NCBI GenBank assembly: GCA_029204225.1
Contig: CM055096.1
Coordinates: 4,722,750-4,786,749 of the forward strand
Direction: 5' to 3'
Origin: Diphasiastrum complanatum
Lineage: Eukaryota; Streptophyta; Lycopodiopsida; Lycopodiales; Lycopodiaceae
DNA: 64,000 nt
Positions within the stretch are counted from its first letter, which is position 1. Each line of letters starts with the position of its first letter. The translations under genes were made by a program, and so were the position numbers. Shown here in pieces: positions 21,916 to 33,916 of the stretch. Under the pieces are notes generated by a model. It was not told where the DNA came from. It was given only the letters and a program-made list of their open reading frames with translations, and did not search any database.

Positions 21916-24755
21916 CCTTGGTGGCTACAATCACCGGACAGGAACAGAGAGCTACGAATTCACGACGGTTTGTTGCCTAGGACGCACAAAACCGAGTCTG
22001 TGGAGATTCGTGGAACGGCTCGAAATTGTAAAAAGGACTCAGAGACATGAAATTGTCGGCTGAATCAGAAAGCCCAAAATTCAGAAGGAGGGTTGGCATT
22101 TGTGATTGGCTTGAATCCAATCGGATACCATTTGAAGAGCGGTAAAGGCAAGCGGAAAGGGGGTGGAAGAGGATTCCTAAGAAATCCAAGGATGATGATG
22201 ACAAGGGAGAGTCGTCATCGAAGGTGAAAAAGAAAAAGAAAGGCAAATGTTACTATTGCACAAACCGGGTCATTGGGCATGCGAGTGTTACAAGAAGAAA
22301 GCGGACATAAAGACGAGAAAGGTGAAGCAACAAGGCAATATTGTCGAAGATGATGGGGAAGATGATGAGACAAGTGTCTTCTCATCGGCATTGGCATCCC
22401 CAGTTGATGATGGTACTAGATGGTTCATAAATTCATGCGCCACAAGGCATATGACCGGGAAACGCGATTAAGTTTGAAAAATTCTCACCAATCCATGATG
22501 GGGACAAGGTCACACAAGCCAATGGGGAGGAATGCCAAATATAGGCTGTTGGCAATGTACCTGTGTAGTTTTCCGATGGTAAAATCAAGAATATCCCTAA
22601 TGTGCTTTATGTTCCTAGACTCAAAAAGAGTTTGCTTTCTATTGGTGTGATGGAAAATCAACATCTTAAGTTGAATTTGTCAAGGATAGATGCCTTATGA
22701 AGGATATGAACCACAACCATAAGGTGGTAGCGAAAGGTTATAGAGATAGTAATTGTGGCCTTTATAAATTGGATGTTGCAAAACCAGGAGAATATGGTTT
22801 GGCTATCTCAACAGCATCTCAACCTGAGTTGTGGCACATAAGACTTGGTCACTTGAACTATGGGAGCTTAAGATTGATGGCGAAGCTTAAGATGGTAATA
22901 GGATTACCAGCATTACAGGATGACCATCACGCCGTATGTGAAGGATGTATTATGGGAAAGCATCACAAGGAGACATTCAAGAAAGGTGAAGCTGCAAGAG
23001 CTAAGAAACCGCTGGAACTTATTCACAGCGACCTGTGCGGCCCAATGAAGACCATGTTGTTGGGGAAAGCCTATTATTTTATGACTTTCATAGATGATTA
23101 CTTTAGGAGGACATGGATTTATTTCTTGAAGAAGAAATCTGATGCTTTTGCTTGCTTCAAGGAGTTTAAGGCTTTAGTAGATAACCAACTGGATGCACAC
23201 ATCAAAGTGCCAAGATCTGATAGAGGGGGTGAATATAAATTTGATGATTATGAGGACTTTTGCAAGGAACACGGCATCAAAAGACAATTCACACATCACA
23301 CACGTGCTTAATGGTGTAGCTAAAAGGAAAAACATGACTATTTTGGAGAGTGCACGCTCCGTGATGAAGCAAATGGGCTTGACCGATTCACTTTGGTCGG
23401 AAGCGTGCAGTGCGGCAACGTTCTTGCAAAACAGGAGCCCTACAGTTGCATTTCCAAATGTGACTCCCGAAGAAGCATTTACAGGAATAAAGCCAAAAAT
23501 TGACAAGTTTCGTGTCATTGGATCTAGGGCCTATGTACATGTGCCAAAGGAGAAGCGAAAGAAACTTGATGCCAAAGCAATCAAGTGTATCTTTGTCCGT
23601 TATGATGAGAGGACGAAGGCGTACAGATGTTTTGATCCTGTAATGAACAAGATACACATAAGCAAAGATGTGATCTTTGATGAGACGCATAGGTATGAAG
23701 ATGAAGACCATGCAAGTGATGAAAGCATTAAAAAACTTCCCACAATCTTGGAAGAAGAAAATGAAGAGGACGCTCCACAGGATGATGCACATGAAGACAA
23801 AGATCAAGAGGGTGAGTATGAGAAGACACCACCTATCCAAGAGCCTAGGGGAAGGTACTTGCCGATAGGAGCATCAAAGGAGAAACCGGTTGGAAGCAAG
23901 AGACATTACTTGGACACTCCTTGGGACACATACTCTCCACGAAGTGTATCACCTGAGTCTAAGATACCAAAATGGTATGAAAAGATCATGAAGGACGCAA
24001 AGCTAAATCAACCAAGATCTAGCACACAAGAAGAAGTGAGAAGATCAATGCGGGGAAGGAAGTCTCTCGATTGCTATCATGTGAACTATGTCCTAATGAG
24101 TGACATTTTGAAGTGTCGAGAGCTATCAACCTTTGATGAAGCAAAGGATCACAAAGAGTGGCAAGGGGCAATGGAAGAGGACATGGAGTCCATCCACAAA
24201 CATGATACATGGGAGTTAGTTGATCTACCACTTGGAAAGAAACCCATTGACAACAAATGGGTGTTTAGAGCAAAGTTTCATGCGGATGGCACGCCTAGTA
24301 GTGAAGGGCTATGAGAGAAATAAAGGAATTGACTATGAAGAGACATTTGCTCCAGTGGCTAAGTGGACTACGCTACGCCTTATTATCGTCTTAGCATCTC
24401 ATTTTGGGTGGAAGATCCATCAAATGGATGTGAAGTCCGCATTTTTGAATGGTGACTTAGAAGAAGAAGTTTACATGGTCCAACCACAGGCTTTATGGCA
24501 AAAGGACAAGACCATAAGGTGTGCAAGCTACGCAAAGCACTTTATGGCCTTAAGCAAGCACCGCGCGCATGGTATGGACGCATTGATAATTACTTTCTTT
24601 CTCATGAGTTTGTAATAACAATTCAGATCCAAATCTTTATGTTCTTATAAATGAAGATAACATTGCCTTGATTGTACTTTATGTTGATGATATTATTATC
24701 ACGGGCAATGATGATGATCTCATTCATTCTATCAAAGCCAACTTATGCAAGCAAT
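21916..24755 (+). pseudogene. Ty1/copia element, truncated in RT
   Basis: In order: leader; most of gag deleted; a zinc-knuckle region at about 22245-22300 (CYYC...GHWACECYKKK, altered); a protease motif near 22420 where the catalytic DSG is replaced (WFINSCATRHM); pre-integrase domain (HIRLGHLNYGSL, CEGCIMGKHH) at 22830-22970; integrase with HSDLCGPM, FIDDYF and DRGGEY at 23020-23240; a frameshift near 23305; integrase C-terminus from 23310 (GVAKRKNMTILES); a linker; and RT from about 24100 (DNKWVFRAKF, GIDYEETFAPVAKW, HQMDVKSAFLNGDLEEEVYM) to a YVDDIIITGND-like motif at 24680. It stops abruptly at about 24755 against gypsy-associated sequence. RNase H and 3' LTR are absent. Confidence 0.85.
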
Positions 24756-25010
24756 TTGAGGGTTGCTTGGCATCTTGCACTGCCTTATCTACTTGATCTT
24801 GTGCGGTTGTCAGGGCATTTTGCAGGGAGCTGTTGTAGGTTTCCAAGCGATCAGCTTGTTGCTGGGCCAATGTCTTTTCGCTTTCAGTCTTTTCTTCATG
24901 TTGCTTGGCTATCTTCACCTCTCGATCCAGCTGGACAATTTTTTGGTTGATCAGAGTGTTTTCAGATCCTTGTGCTAGCGAAGCTCTTGCAAATTTTTCT
25001 TGCGATCAAA
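24724..25010 (-). other. Minus-strand coiled-coil coding fragment
   Basis: A minus-strand frame rich in Gln, Glu and Ala reads EEKTESEKTLAQQQADRLE and continues as a heptad-like helix. It directly adjoins the copia truncation point. It may be part of an accessory protein of the minus-strand gypsy element or of another decayed element. I do not recognise a family. Confidence 0.3.
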
Positions 25011-25053
25011 GCCTTCCAAATTTTCTGCATTGCCTTCTGATACATTCTCACGC

Positions 25054-26513
25054 GATTATAATTCCTTTATGATCATCATGTCTTCTACCGATACTTCCCA
25101 GTCTCCGCGCTATACTATCCATCGTGATGTCCCATCTGCAACGGACATCATGATTCTTCCTAGCACAAGCATGGTCACTCAGTGGATGACCCTTGTGGAG
25201 CCTCTACTTACTGCAATGGGTATTCATGAGAGAGCCTTTTTGGGACGCATCAATATGGATTTCATCACTCTTGCTTTAGTACATGGAAGGAAGAGAAATC
25301 CAAGTTTTACATCACCTTCCAAGGAGCCACACACAAGGTGCGCGTCACTGAGGCCGCACTTGCAGCATAGGAATCTCATCCGGTACGCACGCCTCACCCA
25401 ATCACAAGCACGCCAAACAGGCCATCAAGCCATACATTGACCTCACCAACGATCTGCATTGGACTAATGATGGTTACCTTCTGGAAGCCATCACTGAGCC
25501 TTCCATCCACGCCGTTGCCCAATTGTTGAATCATTTCCTGATGGTTGGAAACCTCAGGAAAGACCGCATCACATCTCAAATCCTTCACATGATAGTGGAG
25601 TCCCACATCAAGTTGGCCAAAGCCTCTCTTGAACCATATAATTAGTTCAAGACTGTTTCCGGTGAGCTAAAGCGAGCTATTAAGGCCAATACAAAGCAGC
25701 AGTTCGCCGCTGGCTCTCTATTGTCCCTCTTAGCCGCTTTTCACTTAGAAAACAAAATCCATGGCTTCCACCTAGATTTTGTGCTTTTGGTTTACGAAGA
25801 AGCACCAGCCGAGTCATCTCACCAGGCCTCAAGCTCTCATAGTCGTCGTCGTCCACGCAGCGAGATCGTAATCCCTGACTCACCTTCCGTGTTACTACGT
25901 CGTACTAGGCATACCTCATCAGCTGCGCTTCCACCCCCTACTGCTGCACTGAACTTCCCATTCCCCTCGCCTCTGATGTTTCCCTCACCTCTGCTCCCAT
26001 ACAAGGATAGTCTGTGACCATTGGGCCTACCATTCTCATCACAACTGCTCAGGCCGCCTCAACCCCACACACCAAAGCAACCTCACCCAACACACAGTTC
26101 TTCATGGATATGTTCGATGATTTCAACCCCCTTGGGCCACCGAAATCTTTGAAATGCCTCAGAGCCCAGCACCCTTTGAACCCCAATCCCCTGGAAGAGG
26201 ATTCGTGCATATCCATGAAGCTACTGTTGGTGTCAAAGATGCCAGTCAGCAACCACCCACACAAGGTAGCCCAGCCACACTTCGGGTCGACACAACTGTC
26301 AAGTCACCATAGCAGTTCGACGCCACGGTGCCTGAAGGGTTTGAAGACGAGGATATTTCTGAAGAAGAAGAGACTTTGGCACCTATTCCACGCCTACCAC
26401 GGACAGTACCATCAGGGTCTCCTACTGCTGCTACCTCCATGACTGGCGATTCTGGCGATGCTCTTGGGTTAGTTTCAAGCCTTGCGCAAGTGGTCCAGTC
26501 TATGCTGGATTAA
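25054..26513 (+). pseudogene. Opposite-strand accessory ORF of the gypsy element (frameshifted)
   Basis: Plus-strand coding-like sequence can be followed through at least two frame changes and one stop. The N-terminal half is helical (MVTQWMTLVEPLLTAMGIHE, then YIDLTNDLHWTNDGYLLEAI, then LLNHFLMVGNLRKDRITSQI). The C-terminal half is Ser/Pro-rich with SRRRPRSEIVIPDSP, then an acidic EGFEDEDISEEEET stretch, ending QVVQSMLD. It lies beyond integrase in the minus-strand gypsy element, but on the opposite strand. Antisense additional ORFs in that position are known for some plant Tat-lineage gypsy elements. That assignment here is inference. Confidence 0.4.
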
Positions 26514-26559
26514 AAAAAAAAGGAAATGGAGTAGAGGATCTCTATCGAATCGAATTTAG

Positions 26560-27080
26560 CCAACTTATAGGTGAATTTGGTGGGTCCATTACACTGAATA
26601 GTAGTTGGGCTGATCAGTTCTGAACAAAAATTTGCAGGCATGTATAGTACTGTAAAAATAGGTTATAAAAATCTCGGCGAAGGTTTCTAGGGATCTGAAT
26701 CTATCAGGTGAACGTTTTCCAGGGCTGAAAAAGGATGAACCTTCGCCCAGGAGGGTCCTTCGCCCAGGTACTATCATAAATGCTTTTTTCCACAATATGA
26801 ACCTATGGACAACCTAATTTTGACATTTTAAGATCATCTAGCAGGTCGACGAAGGTTCATAATGACGTTATGATGCTCAGCGAAGGTTCCCAAAATGGCA
26901 TATCACTGAACATTCGCCTGACTCAAAAATTGAATTTTCTCTTGTCAGAAACCTTCGCCCACGTCAATTTAGATAAATCAAGGGTGGATGTATGGTCTGA
27001 GAGCTCAGCGAAGGTTTCTGATACTGTATTGGCCAAATCAGCCCAAAATAGTGATTTTCTAAATCATTTTCCATAAAAAT
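26560..27080. repeat. Cluster of GCGAAGGTT/AACCTTCGC motifs
   Basis: About nine copies of a short motif in both orientations: GCGAAGGTT near 26673, 26877 and 27008, CGAAGGTTC near 26849, CCTTCGCCCAGG twice at 26738-26768, and AACCTTCGCCC near 26949. This is the counterpart of the motif cluster in the gypsy leader at 354-1736. Confidence 0.6.
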
Positions 27081-27299
27081 ATTGTGCTTCCGTTTCCTTA
27101 TGCTAATGACTTCCTGACTTTTGCTCATCATTCTTTCCTTATTTTTTCCTTCTTTCTTCTTTTCTCTTTTTTTTTTTTCAACTGTCTTTTTCCAAAAAAA
27201 AAAGTCAGATAATTAAATACTAAAAACAAAAAATTGAAAACAAATAAAATGAAAAAATATATTGAGATCAGGCTTGCTGAACTGGCGGAGGAGGCTGTC

Positions 27300-28559
27300 G
27301 AAACTTGCATAATCGGCTGCTATTTACCGGAGTATCAAATCGTTTCCCATCCAAGTGCTCAAGAATTACTGCGCCATAGTTCATGATTTCCTTCACTTTA
27401 TACGGGCCTTCCCAGTAAACTTCAACTTACCCTTGATTAGCTTGGTTTTGTACATCAATGCAAGATCTCCTGCTTTCAGATCTTTCTTATGCAATCGCTG
27501 ATCGTGCCATGCCTTGCGGCGGGCTTTCTCTGCTGCTAAGGCATGAACTGCCATCAATCGGGTTTCACATAATTTGTGCAACGCATCGTGGCAAAGTTGT
27601 AAAGACTGATCATCATTTAATCGTTCCGTTGCTGCTATGCGTAAAGATGAGATTAAAAATTCAATTGACATAACAACATCTTGACCATAAACCAGTTGAA
27701 AAGGTGTTTGATTTGTACTGTTTTTGTAAGCGGTTCTAAATGCCCATAATGCTGCATATAGTTTATGTTCCCAATCAGACTGACTCTCTTCAACTGTCTT
27801 TGTCATAATGGTACAGAGAATCTTATTGGAAGATTCATCTTGGCCATTCCCTCTGGGATAAGAGGGAGTACTAAATCTGTGTATAACAAAACAATCTTCC
27901 AATAAACACTTTATTGTTTAATTAACAAAGTGTGTACCCCGATCACTGACAATTTCGATCGGACATCCAAATCTGACTATAATATTTTCATATAGAAACT
28001 TAACTGTAGATTTCGCATCAGCTACTTTGATAGGTTTGGCTTCAGCCCACTTGGTCATATAATCAGTTGCGACGATAATGTATCGGGCCGGAGATCCTTG
28101 AGCAGCGGGATGAATAGGACCAACATAATCTAGTCCCAATTTTTCAAACGGTGCTTGCGATAAAACCGGATGTAAGGGTTCATAATTCTATCGAGTAGGC
28201 CATCGTGCTCACTGGCAGACATCACATGTCTGAATAAAATTTTCCGTGTCCTTATGAAGCGTAGGCCACCAACAACCGGATTGCAAAAGTTTGCGAACAG
28301 TAATATTTGTAGAGAAGTGTCCTCCACCCATGCCATCATGTGAAAACATGATTAGATCTGGTACTTCATGCGGTAAAACACATCTTCGTAAAATATGATC
28401 TGATCCACGACGATACAATTGTCCTGCAATTAATTGATAAGGTTGAGCCTTATGAATCAATTGTCTTTTCTGTACTTTTGTCAAAGAGTCATTCGATTGT
28501 CCTAGCATCAGGTACTCAACAATATCTGCCGCCCACTCAGGTATTGCTTCAATATAGAA
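27300..28559 (-). pseudogene. Ty3/gypsy integrase region
   Basis: On the minus strand, in order: an H2C2 zinc-finger region (GGGHFSTNITVRKLLQSGCW, then TCDVCQ) at about 28330-28210; integrase core with MGLDYVGPIHPA and TDYMTKWAEA (first catalytic Asp region) and IVSDRGTHF (second) at 28140-27920; then FSTPSYPRGNGQDESSNKIL with the catalytic Glu region changed, ending in a LKAGDLALMY segment at about 27450. Stops and frame changes break the region. It continues the RT/RNase H part at 34567-36885, from which it is separated by the inserted copia element. Confidence 0.85.
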
Positions 28560-29210
28560 TGTAAAAGATTTCAGATTCTTAAGATTCAATCTACTTGAAT
28601 GATCTTTGGTTAGAAAAAGAAATACACTACCAATTTCACCAATGTAGAAAAAATCAGCATCTACACACGATTGAGATGCAAACACTAATAGAACTTGATC
28701 AAACTTGAATGAAATGATTATGTACTGTTGTTGTCCGTACAAAACCAGCAAGCTACTGTATTTCACACGTGTGGATCCAAAAATAACAAATATAGATCAT
28801 TCTACACATAGAATTGCAAGCAATCACCAAGATAGTGCACCAATGGATAGTAGAACCCAAGAGAACCATGTATAAGCATGAAATGAGATAGAGAAGAGAG
28901 AAGATGACTCTCTCCACGAGTTACATCCTTTTATAACAGGTCCAAACCCTATTTGGCCACTTGGCTTTCCCACCAAAATGCTAACCCTACCAATTTTGGG
29001 TCTAGATTCAATGTACCCAACTTATTCAAATTGAATCTACTCAAACTCGCATTCTATCTTTTCCACACTTTCAAAAAAGTGTTTATTCAAATGAAATTTA
29101 GACTAATGAACTTTGAAAAGTCAACCTCTAAGTCTAAAACAAGTTTTGGCCTCAATATGTCAAATATGGAAATATTGCAAAATGTGATAAAACTAGTTGA
29201 ATCTTTCACA
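28560..29210 (-). mobile_element. Copia 3' LTR
   Basis: 651 bp, minus-strand 3' LTR; on the plus strand it reads TGTAAAAGATTTC to GAATCTTTCACA. A purine-rich tract (GAAGAGGGAG on the minus strand, 29211-29220) abuts its inner end, as expected for second-strand priming. Confidence 0.93.
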
Positions 29211-29372
29211 CTCCCTCTTCAACTAGTTTTAGCATAGACTTTGATAATACTCCAAGTGAAGTCCTATGCTTCATGAACAAGTCTTTTCCCAATGCTTTGG
29301 TGAAGATATCAGCTACACATTCCCTTGAAGACACATGTTGAAGCTCCACCTCCTTTGCAATGACTCGCTCCC

Positions 29373-29765
29373 TCACAAAATGATATTGTATCTCAATATG
29401 CTTGCTCCTAAGATAGGATTGGATGCCATTCTTTGGGCTGATTGATTGTCACAAAAGATGAATGATCTCTCTAAAAAATCCAGCAAGTGAAGATCCTTGA
29501 TCATCCTCTTGATCCATACCATCTCCTTTGTGCAATGTGTAAGAGCTTTGTATTCGGCCTCACTAGATGACAATGAGATAGTGGCTTGTTTCTTTGACAT
29601 CCATGATATAGCTCCATCACCTATGAAAATACAATAAGAACTAATGGATTTCCTATCCATTACATCTCCAGCATAGTCCGAATCTGAAAATCCAAAAAGA
29701 TTAGGTGATGATCCCTCATACAATATGCCAAAATCTCGAGTTCCAATGATGTACCTCAAAACTCG
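29373..29765 (-). CDS. Copia RNase H domain
   Basis: About 130 residues of copia RNase H: RYIIGTRDFGILYEG, then GFSDSDYAGDVMDRKSISSY with the catalytic Asp, then ISLSSSEAEYKALTHCTKE, then IFCDNQSAQ. It lacks the RT that normally precedes it in the polyprotein. A short distance upstream (30214 side) the sequence is the non-RT replacement segment. Confidence 0.88.
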   Translation of the reverse strand, partial: RVLRYIIGTRDFGILYEGSSPNLFGFSDSDYAGDVMDRKSISSYCIFIGDGAISWMSKKQATISLSSSEAEYKALTHCTKEMVWIKRMIKDLHLLDFLERSFIFCDNQSAQRMASNPILGASILRYNIIL

Positions 29766-29770
29766 CTTTC

Positions 29771-30880
29771 CTAGCTTCCAATGCTCCTAGCATAGTTTCT
29801 GCCAATAGAACTTTGATCCACCATAAGAATGATCTTCTTCCTAAGAATAGATCTCCTTTCAATGATCATGTAATGCTCAAAATAGAAAGAACCATAATTG
29901 ATATAGAGAATAGTGTCCACTTGGGATGCTTCACTATTTCTTACATCAATTTTACATGTAAAAATGTGACTAGAACATGAAGAATCAAATAGAATGTAAA
30001 TGAAATGATTCCACCATGCTTCCAACTCTGAACTCTCTGGAAAAATACAGCAAACAAACAATAAATGTGAGTGATCAACTTTTGCTTGCATGTCTCCTCC
30101 TCCTTTGTCCTTTGTTGTCTTGTATCCACCATGATACTCCATGAATGAGCCTCCATCTTCATCTTGCCACAAGAAACCATCAAACCTTGGAAATCCATGA
30201 GTAGGTGAGTACATTAATGATGCAAATCCAGCACCACATCACTCCATAAACCAAGTAGTTTGCACTAGTCCATCTTCAAGATCTACTTGACACAAGAAAA
30301 TGACCATGAATTCACCAAAAATTGACAATCTCCAAGTATTGGCACCAAGTAGCTCAACACTTGAGAACTTAGCCATGGATGAGTGACATAATGAACCTCC
30401 AATAGCTTCATTTCCATCAGCAAAATCAGCCAAGAATGCTAGTACAAATCCAACATCAAAACAATGCTCACCAATGTAGCTAGTTTTACCATATCTTGAC
30501 AATTTGCACACATCCACATGAAATTGCTCAAACATGAGATAGAACGAGTAAAGTAAACTTGAACAACACTTCATTGCTGATCCTTTGACCTTACTCGAGT
30601 CTTCAATATGCTGCAAAAACAGATCCATAACACCTTTGCCAATTACCTCTCCTTTGATGCTCTTGACTAGCTCCAAATTGCCAACTTCCCTTTTGAGTAG
30701 TTGAAGCGCTTTGAAATCAACCTCTTGATCTTCAACTTGACCATCAAAGTCATTGAACAAAATTTGTTTTCCAGATCCATTACTTGATTTTACAGCAAGA
30801 TAACATCCATCCACTTGCATAGCTCCATGTACACAAGAAGATCTTCCAAAAGATGTTCCACTGTTCATAAGAGATCGATA
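29771..30880 (-). other. Non-RT replacement segment inside copia pol
   Basis: The integrase-side polyprotein reaches the start of RT (EEEWIQPMDLEYRSLM near 30880) and then continues for about 205 residues of sequence without RT motifs. It includes DGQVEDQEVDFKALQLLKRE, VIGKGVMDLFLQHIEDSSK and AFLADFADGNEAIGGS, and ends at a stop at 30239. A further stretch with KIDVRNSEAS, DTILYINYGSF and MIIERRSILRKK follows in another frame down to 29771. The plus-strand segment at 44460-45010 carries a related sequence. The origin is unknown; capture of host or other transposon sequence is the leading possibility. Confidence 0.7.
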
Positions 30881-32044
30881 CTCAAGATCCATTGGTTGGA
30901 TCCACTCCTCTTCTTTCCTTGCTTGATCTACACTTGTAGGCTCATCCAAAGAGGTTAGGAAAGCAACATAATTTCCAGAAACTACTTGCTTACCCTTTTG
31001 ATCATATGTGAGCCTTGAAGGTACTTGTCTTTCTCTTGATGTTCTCCTTGGCTTTTGACTTGATGAAGGTCCATTATCACCACCATCCAAAGTAGGATCC
31101 TTCTCATCAACATCAAGAATGTTAGATCCATCTATTTTACCATCAATCATGCTTGAAGACACCTTTGGAATGTTTCCCTCATCAAAAATGACATCTCTAC
31201 CAACAATCACTTTGTTAGTAGAAAGAATGTAAACCTTGTAGGCTTTACTCACCTCACTATATCCAACAAAAATACCTCTTCTTGAAGATGGATCCTCCTT
31301 GGTCCTATCATCAAGAGTAATGTTGACATAGCATGTGCATCCAAAGGTTCTTAGAAAGTTGACACTCGGCCTCCTCTTGAATAGCATCTCAAAAGGTGTC
31401 CTTCCATCCAAAATAGCACTCGGCCACCTATTGCACAAGAAATTGGCACACAACAAAGCTTGATCCCAAAATGGTTTGTCAAGATTAGCACTTAACCTCA
31501 CAGCTTTAGCACTTTCACATAAAGTTCTATTCTTCCTTTCAGCCACTCCATTTTGTTGTGGGGTCCTTGATGTTGTATACTCCCTCTTGATCCCATGCTC
31601 ATCACAAAAGGCCTTGAACTTGTTAGATATGTACTCACCACCATTGTCACCTCTCAAGCACTTGATCTTTGTGGAGAATTGGTTCTCCCTTGCATTATTG
31701 AACTTGACAAAGACATCATACACTTCATCCTTGCTCTTTAGTAGATAGGTCCAACAAAATCTACTAAAATCATCAATGAATGTTACATACATCTTAGCTC
31801 CACTATTGCTAATTGTAGTAGATCCATGAATATCTGAATGTACAAGTTGAAAAGGCTTTGTAGATCTAGAAATAGATATAGTATAAGGTAGTCTACGTGA
31901 CTTAGACAAGGCACAAGACTCACAAACATGCTTGTCATTACTTAAGGAACTTGGAAGACCAATCACAACCTTCTTCCGTGCCATTACCTCCAATGACTTG
32001 AAGTTGAGGTGTCCCATCCTTTTGTGCCAAACCTCTTGAATAGA
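30881..32044 (-). CDS. Copia integrase
   Basis: Continues from EVWHKRMGHLNFKSLEVM (pre-integrase His motif) through CESCALSK, then the DDE core: LVHSDIHG and TFIDDFSRFCW, then CLRGDNGGEY, then TPQQNGVAERKNRTL, then FLRTFGCTCYVNI and IVGRDVIFDEG. It is fused in frame to the non-RT segment. A single TAA near 32048 separates it from the gag-protease frame, which is otherwise in the same phase. Motifs look intact, so an integrase product is conceivable. Confidence 0.9.
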
Positions 32045-32047
32045 GAT

Positions 32048-33337
32048 TTACTCCCTTGCAACACATCCAACTTGGTTAGAAATAACACAAGCATCAAGTT
32101 TGAACAACTTCCCTTGCCTTTTACCTTTTCCAATCAAGACATCCTTCCTTTTGATCAAACAAGCATCTCCATCAAACTCCACCTTGAGGCCCTTATTTAG
32201 CATTTGACTCACACTAAGCAAATTCTTGGTAATAGATGGAATAAACAAGACATCCTCCAAATGAACATTCCTATTTGTAGAAAGAGAAATAGGAATTGTG
32301 CCAATCCCTTTGATTGCACACTCACCATCATTGGCCGTGTAGATCACCCTCTTGTCATCTCCATATGCCAACAAAGAAGTGAAGTACTCTTTGTGAAAGG
32401 TCATGTGTGAGCTTGCTCCACTATCAATCCACCAAGGATCTAGATCTCCATCATTAGCAAGCATACATGAAGACATCACAAAAGCATCATCATTTGCATC
32501 TTGCACATCCAAACCATCCTCATCAAGTGTAAGATTACCTTGCTTGTCTCCTTGATCTCTCTTCTTCTTGTAGCACTCACTTGCAAAGTGTCCTTTGATG
32601 CCACAATAGAAGCACTTGAGCTTTGATCTATCCTTCTTTTTGCCACTTGAAGAAGCATCCACTTGATCTTGCCCTTTAGACCACTTGCTTTTGGTTTTGC
32701 CCTTGAATTTGCCCTTTGTGAACATAGCATCCTCTTGAAGTGTCGATGTAGATCCACCTCTTGCTTGAAGCCTATATTCCTCATTGATCAAGATCTCTTG
32801 AAGATCTATCAAACTTGGCAAAGTCTTTTGAATAGCAATACTTTGAACAACGTTAGCATGAGCATCCAACAAGCCATTAAGAATCACTTGAATAAGTTCT
32901 CATTCCTTAATGCTTTCATCTATGCAAGTTAACTCATCATTCAATGCTTTCATTCTCAAAACAAAAGTACTTGGATTTTCTTCATTCTTTTGCAAACAAG
33001 AAAAGATTTGCCTTCTTAGAGTCAACACTCTAGAAGTAGACTTGGATTCATAAAGCTTCTTCAATGAATTCCAAGCTTCCAAAGATGATGTGCACTTACC
33101 AACTTCCTTGAGAAGTTCATTGGTAACATTCATCTTTATCATGTGTAGAGCCTTCTTGGCCCTCTTGTCATACCTCAATTGATCTTGTTGTGTTGCTGGT
33201 CTCTCCTCCAAACCTACAACAATATCCAAAAGATCATTCATCTCAAGAAATGACTCCATCCTCACTTTCCATAATGAATAGTTACTTGAGGTAAGCCTAT
33301 CATTGGCTTCCAACATGACTCCAATTGAGGTTGCCAT
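32048..33337 (-). pseudogene. Copia gag and protease
   Basis: The start MATSIGVMLEANDRL at 33337 is a true ATG. The gag (UBN2-type) runs through NYSLWKVRMESFLEM, LYESKSTSRVLTLRRQIF and STFVLRMKALNDEL. One TGA near 32897 interrupts an otherwise continuous frame. Then come KCFYCGIKGHFASECYKKK (CX2CX4HX4C zinc knuckle, about 32610) and the aspartic protease start WWIDSGASSHMT (about 32430). Apart from the two stops the frame is clean, consistent with a recent insertion. Confidence 0.9.
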
Positions 33338-33904
33338 GTAGCAATGACCTGATCTTCTCTTTCAACCTGTTTCAATGCACAAAGCACTCCTTTGAACAAC
33401 AACAAATGCTTTCAAAAGAAATCACCAAGATTTGAAACTATCTCACAAATTCTCTTCTAGCACTTATCCAAGCAAATCAACACATAGAATCATGGAATCT
33501 TGATCAACCTATGATCTATCCTCAATCTAATGACTTTTGCCACTTCCTAAGATTGAAACACACTCAAATGAAGTCCAGCAACCTCACTATCTAGAGGGTT
33601 TTGACAAAATCACAAAAAATTGACTATTCCAAATCTACATGCAAATGCTGAAAATTTGATATGCAATCTATAAGCCACCACTTAGGCTGAACCAATGATC
33701 CAAAAATCGGCCAAATCCAGCATGTGAATTCAAAAAACGGAATTGAACAAGTATATTGACCTATTTAGTGTTTTGATCTACAAAAGATCCATCTACAAAA
33801 GCGAAAAATCCGATTTTGGTGTAGAATTCTAGCAGGCTCTAGACTTGATATCTTCACCAAATCATTGATAGATCTGATTTCCTCCTTCATAACCTAAAAC
33901 ACAA

Positions 33905-33916
33905 GCTCTGATACCA
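33905..33916 (-). other. Copia primer-binding site
   Basis: Minus strand TGGTATCAGAGC immediately inside the 5' LTR, complementary to initiator tRNA-Met. Confidence 0.93.

Noticed and set aside
23388-23840. 150-codon minus-strand frame
   Set aside because: Antisense shadow of the copia integrase and linker region on the plus strand.
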